20,519 nt of DNA from the NCBI GenBank assembly GCA_964633955.1, contig CAZWIA010000019.1, positions 1-20,519 of the forward strand. Direction: 5' to 3'. Source of the stretch: JAQBQQ01 sp964633955. Its GTDB lineage: Bacteria > Patescibacteriota > Gracilibacteria > Peribacterales > Peribacteraceae. This document shows positions 1 through 6,708 of this stretch, piece after piece (positions within the stretch are counted from its first letter, which is position 1; each line of letters begins with the position of its first letter). A program made the position numbers and the translations under genes. A model generated the notes under the pieces. That model was not told the DNA's origin. It made no database searches and saw only the letters and a program-made list of their open reading frames with translations.

Positions 1-1
1 T

Positions 2-77
2 GGGGCTGTAGCTCAGCTGATAGAGCGCCGCATTCGCATTGCGGAGGTCAGGGGTTTGAATCCCCTCAGCTCCACCA
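2..77 (+). tRNA. tRNA-Ala (anticodon CGC)
   Basis: A full cloverleaf can be drawn: acceptor GGGGCTG (2-8) pairs with CAGCTCC (67-73) with one G-T wobble, D arm GCTC/GAGC, anticodon stem CCGCA/TGCGG with loop TTCGCAT (anticodon CGC, reads GCG), T arm AGGGG/CCCCT, and an encoded CCA at 75-77. The wobble is at position 3:70, the G3:U70 pair that is the identity element of alanine tRNAs, so the assignment is firm. It is followed directly by an AT-rich islet. Confidence 0.97.
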
Positions 78-200
78 ACACATCTCATTCAAACCAAACA
101 TTTTGTTTATCTGAAGAGCAAAAGTGAGAACTTTTTCTTTTAAGAAATTAACTAGCTCGACCTGCAGAGACTTAAATTAAGTCCAGTCCAATAAATCTGT

Positions 201-206
201 TAATAT
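201..206 (+). promoter_or_regulatory. -10 box of the GIY-YIG gene, leaderless geometry
   Basis: TAATAT lies exactly 6 bases before the GTG at 213, so transcription would begin at or next to the start codon. The same 6-base spacing is seen before msrB and recG. A possible -35 is weak. This spacing supports GTG 213 as the start; the ATG at 205 is in another frame and soon meets a stop. Confidence 0.45.
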
Positions 207-212
207 GTCGCT

Positions 213-932
213 GTGCTCACAAGAGAAAAAATCATCGATGAAATCAAACGTACCGCTACACAAAATGGAGGAAAGCCGTTGGGTGTAGCAAGATTTGAGC
301 ATGAAACAGGAATTAATCCCTATGATTGGGGTAAATACTGGGCTCGATTTGGTGATGCCCAAAAAGAGGCAGGCTTTGAGCCGAATCAACTCCAAGGTGC
401 CCATGCAGATGACTTCCTCATTGGAAAAATAATTGGGCTTGCTCGTAAATTGGGTAAATTTCCAACCTACAGAGAAATTCAAGCAGCAAAAAATAGTGAT
501 AACGAATTCCCTGATAAAGGAGCATTTTATCGTCTTGGAACCAAGACACAGTTTGCGACCAAGGTAATGGAATTTTGCCAAGGCAAATCCGATCACACAG
601 ATATCATTGAGATGTGCGATCTTGTTCTAGCTAAAGCTAGCGACAAAGAAACTACTGATGATGTTGATCAAATTTTAGGTGAAGTATATCTCTTCAAATC
701 AGGCCGTTATTACAAGATTGGAAAAACGAACGACACGGTACGACGTGGAAGTGAGCTAAGGATTCAACTGCCAGAAAAGATGGACTTGATTCATTCCATC
801 AAAACAGATGATCCGAGCGGCATTGAGTCCTATTGGCACAAGAGCTTTGAGTCAAAGCGTATGAATGGTGAATGGTTTGATCTGACATCTGCCGATATAA
901 AGATCTTTAAGAGGTGGAAGAGGATATACTGA
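213..932 (+). CDS. GIY-YIG (MUG113/T5orf172-like) nuclease-domain protein
   Basis: The 239-residue protein has two parts. Residues 1-125 hold two copies of a short helical motif of the type found beside homing nucleases: roughly 5-55 (KRTATQNGGKPLGVARFE, ending WARFGDAQKEAGF) and 70-118 (LARKLGKFPTYREIQ). Residues 155-235 match the GIY-YIG fold as in MUG113/T5orf172 proteins: VYLF then YYKIGKT (strands carrying the GIY and YIG equivalents), an Arg-rich helix (R177, R178), a conserved acid in IESYWHKSF (E205) and the terminal NGEWFDL block. Such domains cut or bind DNA; the target here is unknown. The start is GTG 213, because an in-frame TAA lies 12 bases upstream and homologues of this style begin near this point. 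The gene and its flanks are clearly AT-richer than the rest of the window and follow a tRNA, which suggests acquisition. It could be a homing-type nuclease, a defence nuclease or a domesticated relic; no intron or disrupted host gene is visible. Confidence 0.75.
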   Translation: MLTREKIIDEIKRTATQNGGKPLGVARFEHETGINPYDWGKYWARFGDAQKEAGFEPNQLQGAHADDFLIGKIIGLARKLGKFPTYREIQAAKNSDNEFPDKGAFYRLGTKTQFATKVMEFCQGKSDHTDIIEMCDLVLAKASDKETTDDVDQILGEVYLFKSGRYYKIGKTNDTVRRGSELRIQLPEKMDLIHSIKTDDPSGIESYWHKSFESKRMNGEWFDLTSADIKIFKRWKRIY

Positions 933-1039
933 ATCAAAGTAGCATGATTCGGCAAAGAGCAGTAGTATAACTATACAATATACATAGCCTGACTGTCTAT
1001 CGTGAGATCCTGCCTTCAGCACGTATTCCTTCATTCCTC

Positions 1040-1045
1040 TATACT
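1040..1045 (+). promoter_or_regulatory. -10 box of msrB, leaderless geometry
   Basis: TATACT ends 6 bases before the ATG at 1052, putting the likely transcription start on the start codon. No ribosome-binding site precedes the ATG. The -35 region is weak (TTCAGC at 1015-1020, spacing 19). Confidence 0.55.
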
Positions 1046-1051
1046 CTCCTC

Positions 1052-1474
1052 ATGACCGATCCCCTCCCCCAGACCAAGAGCGAGTGGCAGTCCTGCCTCA
1101 CGCCGGAGCAGTATAGGATTTTGCGGGAGAAGGGCACGGAACAGGCGTTCACCGGGGAGTACTACGGGCTGAAGGATGCCGGGGTGTACACGTGCGCCGG
1201 GTGCGGGCAGGAGCTCTTCCGGTCCCAGGAGAAGTATGACTCCGGTACCGGTTGGCCCAGCTTCTGGCAGCCGGTGAGTGATGACAAGGTGGAGTCGCAA
1301 GAGGACCAGAGCCACGGCATGCGGCGGGTGGAGGTGACGTGTCGCCGCTGCGGCGGGCACCTGGGACATGTGTTCCCGGACGGACCCAGTCCCACAGGAT
1401 TGCGCTACTGCATCAATTCCGCGGCGCTGAAGTTCGCGTCCCAGGCGGAATCCCCCGGAAAACAGGCCACCTGA
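1052..1474 (+). CDS. msrB: peptide-methionine (R)-S-oxide reductase MsrB
   Basis: Reduces the R-epimer of methionine sulfoxide in damaged proteins, normally with thioredoxin as electron donor. The 140-residue protein is the usual length of a stand-alone MsrB. It has the structural zinc site CAGC (C48, C51) and CRRC (C97, C100), the substrate-pocket motif GWPSF (67-71), HLGHVF (103-108), and the catalytic cysteine in RYCINSAAL (C120). The position that carries the resolving cysteine in many MsrBs (SGCGWPS) is threonine here (SGTGWPS, T66), so the enzyme should use another cysteine or direct reduction by its partner. No signal peptide is present, so it is probably cytoplasmic. It stands alone between the acquired islet and tRNA-Phe and has its own -10 box at the start codon. 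Confidence 0.96.
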   Translation: MTDPLPQTKSEWQSCLTPEQYRILREKGTEQAFTGEYYGLKDAGVYTCAGCGQELFRSQEKYDSGTGWPSFWQPVSDDKVESQEDQSHGMRRVEVTCRRCGGHLGHVFPDGPSPTGLRYCINSAALKFASQAESPGKQAT

Positions 1475-1478
1475 TCCC

Positions 1479-1506
1479 TTGGCAGTCCCCTACTCTATGG
1501 TATGCT
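1479..1506 (+). promoter_or_regulatory. Predicted promoter upstream of tRNA-Phe
   Basis: TTGGCA (1479-1484), 16-base spacer, TATGCT (1501-1506). The -35 matches the sigma-70 consensus at five of six positions. It begins just after the msrB stop and would give a leader of about 108 bases before tRNA-Phe. That leader contains a 7-bp GC hairpin at 1547-1563. Confidence 0.45.
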
Positions 1507-1546
1507 CCGCGAGCTGAAAACCGTGGCCCGCTCGCTCAGTTGCCCA

Positions 1547-1563
1547 GCCCCGCGTAGCGGGGC
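1547..1563 (+). other. GC hairpin in the tRNA-Phe leader
   Basis: GCCCCGC, loop GTA, GCGGGGC: a perfect 7-bp stem. No T-run follows, so an intrinsic terminator is unlikely. It could be a processing signal or simply a small repeat. Confidence 0.4.
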
Positions 1564-1621
1564 GTCAGGAAACAACTCCTGCTCGCTCTCTGTTCCTTTC
1601 TTCACTCGCATCAACGTCAGT

Positions 1622-1697
1622 GGCCCGGTAGCTCAGTTGGTAGAGCACTCGCCTGAAGAGCGAGGTGTCACCAGTTCGATCCTGGTCTGGGCCACCA
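1622..1697 (+). tRNA. tRNA-Phe (anticodon GAA)
   Basis: Acceptor GGCCCGG (1622-1628) pairs with CTGGGCC (1687-1693) with one wobble, D arm GCTC/GAGC, anticodon stem CTCGC/GCGAG with loop CTGAAGA (anticodon GAA), T arm ACCAG/CTGGT, and an encoded CCA at 1695-1697. Its 3' half is also read in antisense by the last codons of the adjacent recombinase remnant, as expected where an element has used the tRNA 3' end as an attachment site. Confidence 0.97.
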
Positions 1698-2204
1698 TAT
1701 TGAAATCTCACTCTCGGAAAGAGGTGAATCGCCTTTGTAGGCCCTTCCAGCGGAGACAAGGGCCGGTTCGGGCCGACTCAGTAGCTTTCGGTGTGCCTCG
1801 ACACCCTCTTGAATGTGGAAATACGGGAAGGTGGCTTCCCTATTCACCAAACCCCGGAACAACTTCCAGTTCGAGCCGATGGTCGTCAGAATCTCACGTT
1901 TCAGGGCTACGTCGGTATCCGGGCTGTCGAAGTGCATCAGGGCGTTTTGGGCAAAATCGAAAATCCGAATGGTCTGGTCCAGCGCCGAGTCGGCGTTGCG
2001 CTCGTTTTCATCCAAAAGCGCTTTGTACCGGTCGCGTTCTGCCGCTAGGGAATCTTTCTGCTTCCGGAGTTCATCGTCGCTCAAGAGCGATTTATCACCG
2101 TTGGCTGCCGACACGTAGAGGCTGACGAGATTTTGCATCGCCTTCATGCAATTCTCGTATTTCCGGCGGATATCCTCCCGCTGCGTCTTGTGTTGTTTCT
2201 GATC
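1668..2204 (-). pseudogene. C-terminal remnant of a large serine recombinase
   Basis: About 178 codons are open with no start of their own. The charged coiled-coil stretch (LRKQKDSLAAERDRYKALLD, then DQTIRIFDFAQNALMHF) followed by LKREILTTIGSNWKL and a short basic/aromatic tail is the C-terminal layout of serine-recombinase-like proteins common in CPR genomes, where the ending is typically KREIL-x2-IGSN-x2-L. The N-terminal catalytic resolvase domain with its active serine, and the recombinase domain, are absent, so it cannot act. The reading frame continues through the flank and stops inside tRNA-Phe on the opposite strand. Its upstream end joins abruptly to an IS3-type fragment at about 2205. 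The family call rests on remembered sequence style, not on a search. Confidence 0.6.
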
Positions 2205-2312
2205 ATGGACGCCGTGCTCCTTGGCAGCCTGGGAGACGGGGATGGCCTCGTCTCTCACGCGCTTGAGGATCTGCTCCTTGACGTCCGGAGCGATGCGGTG
2301 GTGTTTGCTTAG
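2205..2312 (-). pseudogene. IS3-type transposase OrfA N-terminal fragment
   Basis: About 35 codons read SKHHRIAPDVKEQILKRVRD, then an AKEHGV segment: the first helix and helix-turn-helix of the short OrfA subunit of IS3-family transposases (pattern K-x-Q-I-L-x-R, then Q-A-A-K-x-H-G). The usual ATG is lost: the ATG in the region (near 2317) is out of frame and quickly reaches a stop. After AKEHGV the frame passes straight into the recombinase remnant, so this is a fusion of two broken elements, not a gene. The promoter of the following VanW-type gene lies at its outer edge. Confidence 0.55.
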
Positions 2313-2333
2313 TTCATAAAAGTATTGTATAAT
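2305..2333 (+). promoter_or_regulatory. Strong sigma-70-like promoter of the VanW-family gene
   Basis: TTGCTT (2305-2310), 17-base spacer, TATAAT (2328-2333, perfect -10). Predicted transcription start is about 2340. This favours the ATG at 2349 (a leader of about 9 bases) over earlier in-frame starts at 2325 or 2334, which overlap or abut the -10 box. Confidence 0.65.
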
Positions 2334-2348
2334 ATGATCAATACACAC

Positions 2349-3650
2349 ATGTACACCCGTCTGTCCGCCCTGCAGGCCATCCTGGGAATCCTCACGTGCG
2401 CCATCTTGATCACGGTGACGCTCTTGGCGCAGCTGGTATGGGCGGCGGAACCGCCGCCGTCCGCCATGGCCATGCGGATTGCAGAGCGGCTGGAGCGGCG
2501 GCTCCTGCGCCATGGGCGGTCCGCCCCGTCTGTTGAGGCGCTTGCGCGCGCCGTAGCCGAGCGCCAGCGGCTCCTCGCTTCCGCGGTGGACGTGACCCTG
2601 GTGCCGGAGAGCGGGACGGGCATGGTGCCGTGGCGAGCCACGGTGGCGGAACACCCGCAGTGGGTGGCCTACCGGATCAGTCTCCTGCGAGCGGAATCCT
2701 TCCTAGATCCCGCGGCTGTCCGCATGACCGTGGAGGGCGGTCAGGTACCGGGCACGTCCGCGCCGGTACCCATGAACGTGACAAACGTGGTGCCGGACCG
2801 CGCGGTCCTGCGCGCCGTCACGTCCGCCACGGCGCAGAACGGCGTGGGCCTGGCGGATGGTGCTGCGGAGAAGCTCACGCAGGCGCTCCAGGCGGGTGTG
2901 TCCACGCTGGAGCTCCGTTTGAGCCCCAAGCCTGCCGTCATCCGGGATCTCAGCAACTCCGGTCTGGACGGCCTCTCGCTCTTAGCCACGGGCCGCTCCA
3001 ACTTCAAGGGGTCGGACTACGGGCGCATCGCCAACGTGAAGAAGGCGCTCACCAAGCACGTACACAACGTGGTGGTGCCGGCGGGCGCCGTCTTCTCTTT
3101 CAATGAGACGATCGAGGGCGCCGGCGGCTGGCAGCTGGCCAAGATCATCGTGGACGGCAGTTTGGAGATCGGACCTGGCGGCGGCATCTGCCAGGCGTCC
3201 ACCACCGTCTTCCGCGGGATGCTGCTGGCGGGCCTGCCGGTGATCCGGCACCGCAGTCACAGCCTGTACGTGACGTACTATGAGAAGTACGGCGTGGGCC
3301 TGGATGCCACCGTCTTCCCCGGCAGCCAGGATCTGCAGTTCTTGAACGACACCGGCCATCCCCTGCTCCTCCAGTCCGTCATCAACGGCTGGGAGGCGGA
3401 GGTACGGGTGTGGGGGATGCCGGACGGGCGCAAGGTGACGCTCGCCGGGCCGTACTTCCACAACACCGCGCTGCCCGGCATGACCATCAGCGGACGATCC
3501 ATCCGCGCCAATGAGATCCTCTGGACCCGGCGCGTGGAGCGGTCGGACGGGAGCGCGGAAGTCCGGTCGGTCTACGCCCAGTACCGCAGCCTGCCCAGGT
3601 CCATCACCCTCAAGTACCAGCCGGAGACGTTGCACGGAGCGGGGCTCTGA
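2349..3650 (+). CDS. VanW-family secreted protein
   Basis: Counting from ATG 2349 the protein has 433 residues. Residues 1-35 form a signal peptide or anchor (long hydrophobic core ILGILTCAILITVTLLAQLV, then WAAE). Residues about 40-220 are a poorly conserved, Ala/Arg-rich exported region. Residues about 223-350 carry the VanW-like domain: NVKKALTKHVHNVVVPAGAV, FSFNETI, the glycine-rich GPGGGICQASTTVFRG block, RHSHSLYV-like (RHRSHSLYVTYYEKYG), GLDATVFPG and LQFLNDT. VanW takes its name from glycopeptide-resistance clusters but its reaction is unknown; the domain is common in Gram-positive and CPR surface proteins and presumably acts at the cell envelope. The residues after about 360 form a beta-rich tail. 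The gene is monocistronic by spacing and has a near-consensus promoter. The VanW assignment is firm; the cellular role is open. Confidence 0.85.
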   Translation: MYTRLSALQAILGILTCAILITVTLLAQLVWAAEPPPSAMAMRIAERLERRLLRHGRSAPSVEALARAVAERQRLLASAVDVTLVPESGTGMVPWRATVAEHPQWVAYRISLLRAESFLDPAAVRMTVEGGQVPGTSAPVPMNVTNVVPDRAVLRAVTSATAQNGVGLADGAAEKLTQALQAGVSTLELRLSPKPAVIRDLSNSGLDGLSLLATGRSNFKGSDYGRIANVKKALTKHVHNVVVPAGAVFSFNETIEGAGGWQLAKIIVDGSLEIGPGGGICQASTTVFRGMLLAGLPVIRHRSHSLYVTYYEKYGVGLDATVFPGSQDLQFLNDTGHPLLLQSVINGWEAEVRVWGMPDGRKVTLAGPYFHNTALPGMTISGRSIRANEILWTRRVERSDGSAEVRSVYAQYRSLPRSITLKYQPETLHGAGL

Positions 3651-3847
3651 CGCGTTGACCGGGATGCTTGGAGGAGGGTCAGATTTGTACTGCGCACTAA
3701 AATCCCTAAACCCAGAACGCAAAACTGGGCTCAACCCTGTAATATCCCCCGCTGTCTCCCGTCTCACGCGTGGGACCGGTGTGCTGCGGGCCGGCGCGGA
3801 GGCGGCTCCGCTGATCGATTCCCTTTCCCTCCGCCACCCCCCGCGTG

Positions 3848-3853
3848 CATACT
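3848..3853 (+). promoter_or_regulatory. Possible -10 box upstream of the first response regulator
   Basis: CATACT lies 28 bases before the ATG at 3882, in the otherwise featureless 231-base gap after the VanW-family gene. No good -35 is seen, so this is weak. Confidence 0.25.
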
Positions 3854-3881
3854 GATCCTCACTTCCCTCCCCTGACCCGCT

Positions 3882-4247
3882 ATGCCTAAGACCGTGCTTG
3901 TGGCTGAGGACGAGCCGTTCCTCTCCATCATCATCAACGTGGAGCTCAAGGAACGCGGCATCCAGCCCATCAAGGCCCGTGACGGCCTGCAGACCATTGA
4001 GGAGATTGAGCGGCAGCAGCCGGACTTGCTCCTCCTGGATCTGCGTATGCCCAACGTGGACGGCTTTGGCGTCTTGGAGCACATCCGGAAGAAGGGCTAC
4101 ACCTTTCCCGTCGTGGTCTTCTCCAATATCAGCGACCAGGTGGAAATTGACAAAGCAAAGCACGATTACGGCGTTGCCGACTACATCGTGAAGAGCAATG
4201 TGGATTGGGATGAAATCGGGTCCGTAGTGGAGAAGTATCTTGCCTAA
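3882..4247 (+). CDS. Single-domain response regulator (CheY-like receiver)
   Basis: 121 residues, just one receiver domain with no output domain. The phospho-acceptor set is complete: acidic pair E9/D10 in VAEDEPF, phosphorylated aspartate D53 in LLLLDLRMP, switch residue S81 in VVVFSNIS (Ser in place of Thr) and K104 in DYIVKSN. Such proteins pass a phosphate signal by protein contact, to a motor, a phosphorelay partner or a kinase, and not by binding DNA. The natural partner in this window is the PAS histidine kinase at 17051-18640, though it is 13 kb away. A related receiver follows at 4383 (shared EDEPFL, LLDL-x-MP-x-VDG-x-GVL, SN-x-SD), consistent with an old tandem duplication. Confidence 0.93.
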   Translation: MPKTVLVAEDEPFLSIIINVELKERGIQPIKARDGLQTIEEIERQQPDLLLLDLRMPNVDGFGVLEHIRKKGYTFPVVVFSNISDQVEIDKAKHDYGVADYIVKSNVDWDEIGSVVEKYLA

Positions 4248-4339
4248 GTCTTCTTCCATGTTCTGCTGTCAGAACCATCCTCATCGACCGTCATCTTTCA
4301 TAGCGGTCCACTCCCTCCAGGCTGCTCAGGGGAGAGCGT

Positions 4340-4348
4340 TGTGATAAT
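4340..4348 (+). promoter_or_regulatory. Extended -10 promoter of the second response regulator
   Basis: TGT-GATAAT is an extended -10 element (TG one base before the hexamer, five of six matching TATAAT). The predicted start at about 4355 gives a leader of about 28 bases to the ATG at 4383. It argues against the in-frame GTG at 4341, which lies inside the promoter. Confidence 0.5.
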
Positions 4349-4382
4349 GGGAGAGGCTGGAGAGGCCGCGTTCGTACCATGT

Positions 4383-4769
4383 ATGTCTGAATCCGCACCC
4401 GTCACACCCCCCACCGTTCTGGTTGTAGAAGACGAGCCGTTCCTGCGGGATACCATCCAGCAGGAGTTGGAGCAGCACGCCGTGCAGGTGCTCTGCGCCT
4501 CCAATGGAGAGGAGGCGCTCCGGCTGCTGGACCAGCATGATCCGGTGCTGATCCTCCTGGATCTCCTCATGCCCAAAGTGGACGGCATAGGCGTGCTGAG
4601 CATCCTGCGCCAGGCCGGCCGCCAGACGCCGGTGGTGATCCTATCCAACCTCAGCGACGAGCTGGACCGCCAGCGCTGCGCGGACTTGGGCGCGCGCGGA
4701 TTCCTGGTGAAGAGCGACATGGACGATGACGACCTCTGGCCCAAGATCAGCCAGTTCCTGCCAGGATAG
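4383..4769 (+). CDS. Single-domain response regulator, paralogue of the upstream one
   Basis: From ATG 4383 the protein has 128 residues; an in-frame GTG at 4341 would add 14 residues but coincides with the promoter. It is a lone receiver domain with acidic pair E16/D17 (VVEDEPF), acceptor D60 (LILLDLLMP), switch S88 (VVILSNLS) and K110 (GFLVKSD). An acidic run DMDDDD precedes the last helix. It shares its motif set and the unusual SN-x-SD segment with the receiver at 3882-4247, so the two are probably paralogues responding to the same or related kinases. The separate promoter and the 135-base gap suggest independent expression. The stop codon lies at the beginning of a 9-base-period purine-rich array. 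Confidence 0.92.
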   Translation: MSESAPVTPPTVLVVEDEPFLRDTIQQELEQHAVQVLCASNGEEALRLLDQHDPVLILLDLLMPKVDGIGVLSILRQAGRQTPVVILSNLSDELDRQRCADLGARGFLVKSDMDDDDLWPKISQFLPG

Positions 4770-4848
4770 GAAGGATAGCGAAAGGGCGAAGAAGGTGATG
4801 AGGGTACGGAAAGGACACCCAAGGCATAGAAGGCGACGAGGACGACAA
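4764..4848 (+). repeat. Degenerate 9-base-period purine array (one arm only)
   Basis: From the stop of the second response regulator onward, words ending AAGG or GAGG recur about every 9 bases (ATAGGAAGG, CGAAGAAGG, TGATGAGGG, CATAGAAGG, CGACGAGG), with a few units of 8, 10 or 12. It resembles the left arms of the arrays at 8067 and 10262, but no complementary right arm follows. Read as sequence drift of the same kind of element. Confidence 0.5.
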
Positions 4849-4991
4849 CAGCCCTGGTGACTCTCCCGCATGGCAGTTGCGTCTGCACTCGTCATTTGAT
4901 CAAAAAATTTTCTGATGCATTCGTCAAATCGGATCACCGCATCGCCTCATACTGGTGCGCTACACTCTGTTGCGTCTCTCTTTTCTCCCGC

Positions 4992-5756
4992 ATGGTCCAC
5001 ACAGCCTCTCCCGCCGGAAGCCACTCAAACCCCTCTGCGGGAAACCAGTCGCATCCGCCTGTGGTGAGCCCGTCGAATCCATGGTTCGCTGTTTCCATGG
5101 GGCTCATCGGCATCATCGTGGGCTACACGATCGGCACGAATGGCGCGCTCCGCATCAATGCCGTTCCGCCGGTACCCAACGCCCCGATCGCCCCGGATGC
5201 CCCCGCCCCGTCCGCTCCCGTGCCGCCCGTGAGCCGGGAGGACCACGTGCGCGGCAACCGCCGGGCCAGGGTCTCGGTCATCGAGTACTCGGACTTTGAG
5301 TGCCCCTTCTGCAAGCGCCACCACCCCACCATGCAACAGATCCTGCGTACCTACGGGGATGACGTGAACTGGGTCTACCGCCATTTTCCGCTGACAAGCA
5401 TCCACCCCAATGCGCAGAAGGCGGCGGAAGCGGCGGAGTGCGCGGCGGACCAGGGCGGCAACGAGGTCTTCTGGACTTACGCGGACGCGCTCTTTGCGGC
5501 GGAGGGCCTCAGCCGGGAGGTGTTCGATCGGATTGCCCGGGATCTGCAGCTGGACCTGGAGGAATTCCGCACGTGCCTGGATGACGGGACGTTCGCGGAC
5601 GCGGTAGCGGACCAGATGGCCGCCGGCGCGGCTGCCGGCGTGCAGGGCACTCCGGCCAACTTTGTGGTGCGGAACGCGGACGGAGAATCCCGCAGCGTGG
5701 ACGGCGCGCAGCCATTTGAGAGCTTCAAGTCCGTCATTGACGAGCAGCTGCAGTAA
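4992..5756 (+). CDS. Membrane-anchored DsbA-like thiol oxidoreductase
   Basis: From ATG 4992 the protein has 254 residues. The frame is open for 45 more codons upstream, but those residues look non-coding, and a -10-like TACACT at 4961-4966 fits the later start. Residues 31-50 form one membrane segment without an evident cleavage site, followed by a Pro/Ala-rich spacer (57-82) and a thioredoxin-like DsbA domain (92-252): EYSDFECPFCKRHHP with redox cysteines C104 and C107 (CPFC), the inserted helical region containing C150 and C195, and cis-proline P221 in VQGTPANFVV. This is the layout of exported DsbA/BdbD-type proteins that form or rearrange disulfides outside the membrane. The next gene encodes a lipoprotein with a Cys pair, a plausible substrate. 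Stop-to-start spacing of 20 bases to that gene suggests one operon. Confidence 0.9.
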   Translation: MVHTASPAGSHSNPSAGNQSHPPVVSPSNPWFAVSMGLIGIIVGYTIGTNGALRINAVPPVPNAPIAPDAPAPSAPVPPVSREDHVRGNRRARVSVIEYSDFECPFCKRHHPTMQQILRTYGDDVNWVYRHFPLTSIHPNAQKAAEAAECAADQGGNEVFWTYADALFAAEGLSREVFDRIARDLQLDLEEFRTCLDDGTFADAVADQMAAGAAAGVQGTPANFVVRNADGESRSVDGAQPFESFKSVIDEQLQ

Positions 5757-5776
5757 CTCCCTTCCCCTTCTCTGCC

Positions 5777-6676
5777 ATGCCGTACGCATCGTTCCCCCGT
5801 CTCACCGTCCTTGCCACCCTCACCCTGGCGCTCACTGCATGCGGATCTGCTCCGCCATCGCCGGAGGAACTGCCGGAGCCGGTCGCATCCTCCAGTGCCG
5901 CGTCCTCAGAGGCGCCCCGGCCGGTCACCTACCAGGGACAGGTGCAGGAAGCGGGCATCTCCATCTACCAGGAAGGCACGCATCGGTTGGTTCTGCCGGA
6001 CGGATCCTTTGTGTTGCTTCAGAGCAGCGTGCTGGATCTCAATGCCTTCCTGGGGCAGACCGTGGAGGTGCGGGGGTTGGAGCGCAGCACGGTGGAGGCG
6101 GGCGGTCTCATCGTGGACGTGGAGAGCGCGAGTGTTGCGGGGGCGTCCAGCACGGAATCTGCCAGCTCCGCGGAATTCCTGAGCAGCGCGGCTGTGAGCG
6201 CCATGCCTGTTCCGCCGCCTCCCGCGCCGGTGCCGGCCGCAGAGTCCTCTGCCCCAGCCCCCACAGGCGAACTTTCTGGTCCCGCCGCGGCCATGGCCAA
6301 GGCGCGGGTGGACGCCACCACCATGACGCAGCAGTACTGCAGCGGGCGCGCAGGGTTCTGCGTGCCCATCCATCGCAATGGGTGGTGGAACGCGTTCGGC
6401 GCCACGGGGGAGGCCCAGTGGCACGTGGAGGTAAGCACGGAAGAGATCACGGAGCTTGGCCAGGGACCGCTGGCTGTAGACGTGCTCCCGGCATCCGCGG
6501 GCGCCGCCGCGGACGGCCAGGTGACGGTGCAGGGCGGCCGGGCAGTGGGATACCGTTCCTGGGAGGGCAAGGTCATCCGCATCAGCGCTCCCGCGGAGCT
6601 GCAGACCATGGCGCAGTACATGCTGCAGAACATCTCCCTCCCGCCAGCGAGTGCCTCATCGGCCGTGGTGCCCTGA
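5777..6676 (+). CDS. Lipoprotein of unknown function
   Basis: 299 residues. Residues 1-22 are a type II signal peptide ending in the lipobox LTAC, with C22 as the lipid-bearing cysteine. After an Ser/Ala/Pro-rich linker, residues 50-116 form a compact beta-rich unit (YQGQVQEAG, HRLVLPDGSFVLLQS, LGQTVEVRGLE) that looks like a small OB-type barrel. A second low-complexity linker (about 120-170, SSAAS and PPPPAPVP) leads to a C-terminal domain (180-290) with C188 and C195, WWNAFGATGEAQWHVEVS and IRISAPAELQT. No family is recognised. It sits between the DsbA-like gene (20 bases upstream) and the PilC-N-like membrane gene (32 bases downstream), so it probably works at the outer face of the membrane, and C188-C195 could be a disulfide made by its neighbour. 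Confidence 0.82.
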   Translation: MPYASFPRLTVLATLTLALTACGSAPPSPEELPEPVASSSAASSEAPRPVTYQGQVQEAGISIYQEGTHRLVLPDGSFVLLQSSVLDLNAFLGQTVEVRGLERSTVEAGGLIVDVESASVAGASSTESASSAEFLSSAAVSAMPVPPPPAPVPAAESSAPAPTGELSGPAAAMAKARVDATTMTQQYCSGRAGFCVPIHRNGWWNAFGATGEAQWHVEVSTEEITELGQGPLAVDVLPASAGAAADGQVTVQGGRAVGYRSWEGKVIRISAPAELQTMAQYMLQNISLPPASASSAVVP

Positions 6677-6708
6677 AGCTGCTCCCTCTTCCTCTCCTCC
6701 TCTGATCC

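Noticed and set aside
177..596. Minus-strand 139-codon frame opposite the GIY-YIG gene
   Set aside because: No domain; the plus-strand frame has a coherent two-part domain structure and a start at a -10 box.
2312..2654. Upstream part of the 328-codon frame as the N-terminus of the recombinase
   Set aside because: It is antisense to the VanW gene and has none of the resolvase motifs; the frame is open by chance.
2982..4259. Long minus-strand open frame (425 codons) opposite the VanW gene and first response regulator
   Set aside because: It is antisense to two well-supported genes, has no recognisable domain and is a by-product of high GC.
4857..4991. Earlier start for the DsbA-like protein
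   Set aside because: The extra 45 residues lack any signal peptide logic, and a -10-like TACACT (4961-4966) lies inside them.
5662..6705. Plus-strand 347-codon frame overlapping the DsbA-like and lipoprotein genes
   Set aside because: The alternative frame gives Arg/Gly/His-rich nonsense, whereas the overlapped frames have lipobox and CPFC motifs.
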